A stretch of 18,537 nt of DNA, from assembly GCA_023853785.1 (NCBI GenBank), contig JAJIRX010000741.1:1-18537 (forward strand), written 5' to 3'. Shown in pieces: positions 17,189 to 18,537 of the stretch (positions are counted from its first letter, which is position 1; every line of letters begins with the position of its first letter). The position numbers and the translations under genes were made by a program. A model generated the notes under the pieces. That model ran no database searches. It was not told where the DNA came from and saw only the letters and a program-made list of their open reading frames with translations. This DNA is from Psilocybe azurescens. Taxonomy: Eukaryota; Basidiomycota; Agaricomycetes; Agaricales; Agrocybaceae.

Positions 17189-18537
17189 TCAAGATTCTGT
17201 CCAACCGACCGTGCGCCCCAGCCATGCTCTAAACCCTCGTGTGCTAGAAGTGCTCTTTACACTACCCAAGCTCCGGATACTGCGGGCAGCTGCACTCTTC
17301 GAGCTTCGAAAGCTCTCGCAGGAGGGCGCGGTTCGGAGCGGAGGAGGTGCCCTAACCTTACCGTTACCTCCCCTGGCAGGTGGAGGTCGAGAGCAGAACC
17401 AGGCATTTCTCCTTTCAAATTGTGATGAGTAGCCCTCAGCGATAGCGTGGACTGCATAGCCTGGGCACGGGACGTTCCCAATGGATAAGGAGTGAAATAA
17501 CCGGCCGCGTAGAAGCAGCAAGAGATTGTGGGAGAGGGGGTTGTGCGCGGTTCCGACGAAGGTTGGGCTTGTGCCTGTCGTAGGTACAGACCTCCTAGAC
17601 AGGGTCATAAGCCGTTTTAGCCCCTTTGCCTTTATTTTCTCTCGTTCCGGAGTGGGAGTGGTGCATTGCAGTTCGCGGAGTTTTGCAGCGTCTAACATAT
17701 CATCTCCGCGGTACCCAGCTAATGATTGATCGTCCTCGTCCATGGCGTCGATGTTGATGCCCATATCCCCATCTCCGTACCTTTGCCTATCAACTGGCTC
17801 AATAGCCCAATAATCTCTAATTGCATAATGCACGGTGGGAATGGCGGCGAACTTGACGGATTTGTTGACGGTATGTGATGAACCCTTTGTAGATACCGAG
17901 GATGTACGTGCCAGAATAGATTTGGAAGGCGGGCAAGATTGGGATAACAGCGATGGCGGCAAGCTAGCGTCGCTGTCAGGGTGGGTGCGGTGGCGTCGGT
18001 GATATGAACTCTGTCGACGGTGTTGACGGCTACCAGTCCCGTTGTAAGAAAAGGAAGGAAGGGAGCTTGGGGTCACGGGGCTCTCCGAACGAGAAGACGA
18101 AGGCGACGGAGAATTGGACATGCTCGATAGGGTTGATGATATCGAAGGCGGCCTAGAAGACAAACTTTTAGGCGCAGATATTCTTTTAGGGGTCGAGATT
18201 CTTTGATGCTGGTGAGAGGTCTAGAGGCGAGAGAACGATCTGGGATTCGGATGGAATAGTCTTGAGAAGAGGTATCGATCTTTCTGAGCGTGGCCGAGCA
18301 CGAGAACGTTCGACCAGAAAGGAGTGGTGGAAGTCGTTGTTGTCGACGGCATATTGTCGGCTCAACCAGAGGTATTCTTGATGATGCCACTGTTGCTGTG
18401 CGAGTTGTGAGGATACTCGCACTGGGGCTGGAGGTGTAATTTTTATTGAAGTTTGCTTTTTGTATCCTGTCGAAGGACGTGGGTACGGGTTGGTGTTTGC
18501 AGGACGGTGACGTGTATTAATGGAGGATTTGGGTCGA
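17189..18537 (-). CDS. Ser/Arg-rich uncharacterised protein, 5' end beyond the window
   Basis: Function unknown. On the minus strand an open frame enters at the window edge (18536) and runs without stop to 18189 (…KKQTSIKITPPAPVRV, SSQLAQQQWHHQEYLWLSRQ, RSRARPRSERSIPLLKT). It then shifts by one base in the C run 18189-18192 and continues to the stop at 17189. A downstream start at Met codon 18118-18120 (MSNSPSPSSS) is possible but would discard the open upstream frame. The protein is dominated by Ser, Pro and Arg. The most conserved-looking part is NKSVKFAAIPTVHYAIRDYW (about 17816-17875), followed by Asp/Glu-rich DAMDEDDQ and KAKGLKRLMTLSRRS. The last part (from about 17560 down) reads less like the rest until SFRSSKSAAARSIRSLGSVK, so a further small shift or an intron may lie there. 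No membrane segment. Confidence 0.55.

Overview
The window looks like a nuclear contig of a mushroom-forming basidiomycete (Agaricomycetes). The evidence is dense 48-64 nt introns with GT-AG borders, eukaryotic housekeeping genes built from many small exons, and protein families typical of that group. No bacterial operon, CRISPR, rRNA or convincing tRNA was seen.

The left half (1-8010) is an AT-rich transposon island. A small spliced gene of unknown function (880-1520, minus) is followed by a Tigger/pogo-type DNA transposon (about 2832-6002) whose DD35D transposase is broken by several one-base shifts. About 150 bp further on lies a second element (6154-7999). It has imperfect terminal inverted repeats (TIRs) of about 150-180 bp and a 9-bp target duplication (TGTAAAAGA). 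It carries no visible transposase, only a spliced, truncated gene resembling the N-terminal part of DUF6589-type basidiomycete proteins. This Mutator-like or Pack-type element is the main discovery, and it ends only 124 bp before the start codon of a ribosome-biogenesis helicase.

The right half (8133-18537) is compact host sequence: ROK1/DDX52-like DEAD-box helicase (+), CCA tRNA nucleotidyltransferase (-, tail to tail with ROK1, 67 bp apart), a VMAT-like major facilitator transporter (+, head to head with CCA1, 167 bp apart), an uncharacterised 537-aa disordered protein (+), and a Ser/Arg-rich protein (-) that runs off the right edge. ROK1 and CCA1 both serve translation (18S rRNA maturation; tRNA 3' end completion), but nothing in the sequence shows that they are co-regulated.

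Reading quality: ROK1, the transporter, the right-edge gene, the DUF6589-like gene and the transposase all contain single-base length changes, mostly in homopolymers, while their protein sense is otherwise preserved. CCA1 and the 537-aa gene are clean. Homopolymer errors of a long-read assembly explain this better than decay of an essential gene, so calls of pseudogene here are provisional. Exon coordinates were worked out by hand from splice signals, reading phase and family motifs.
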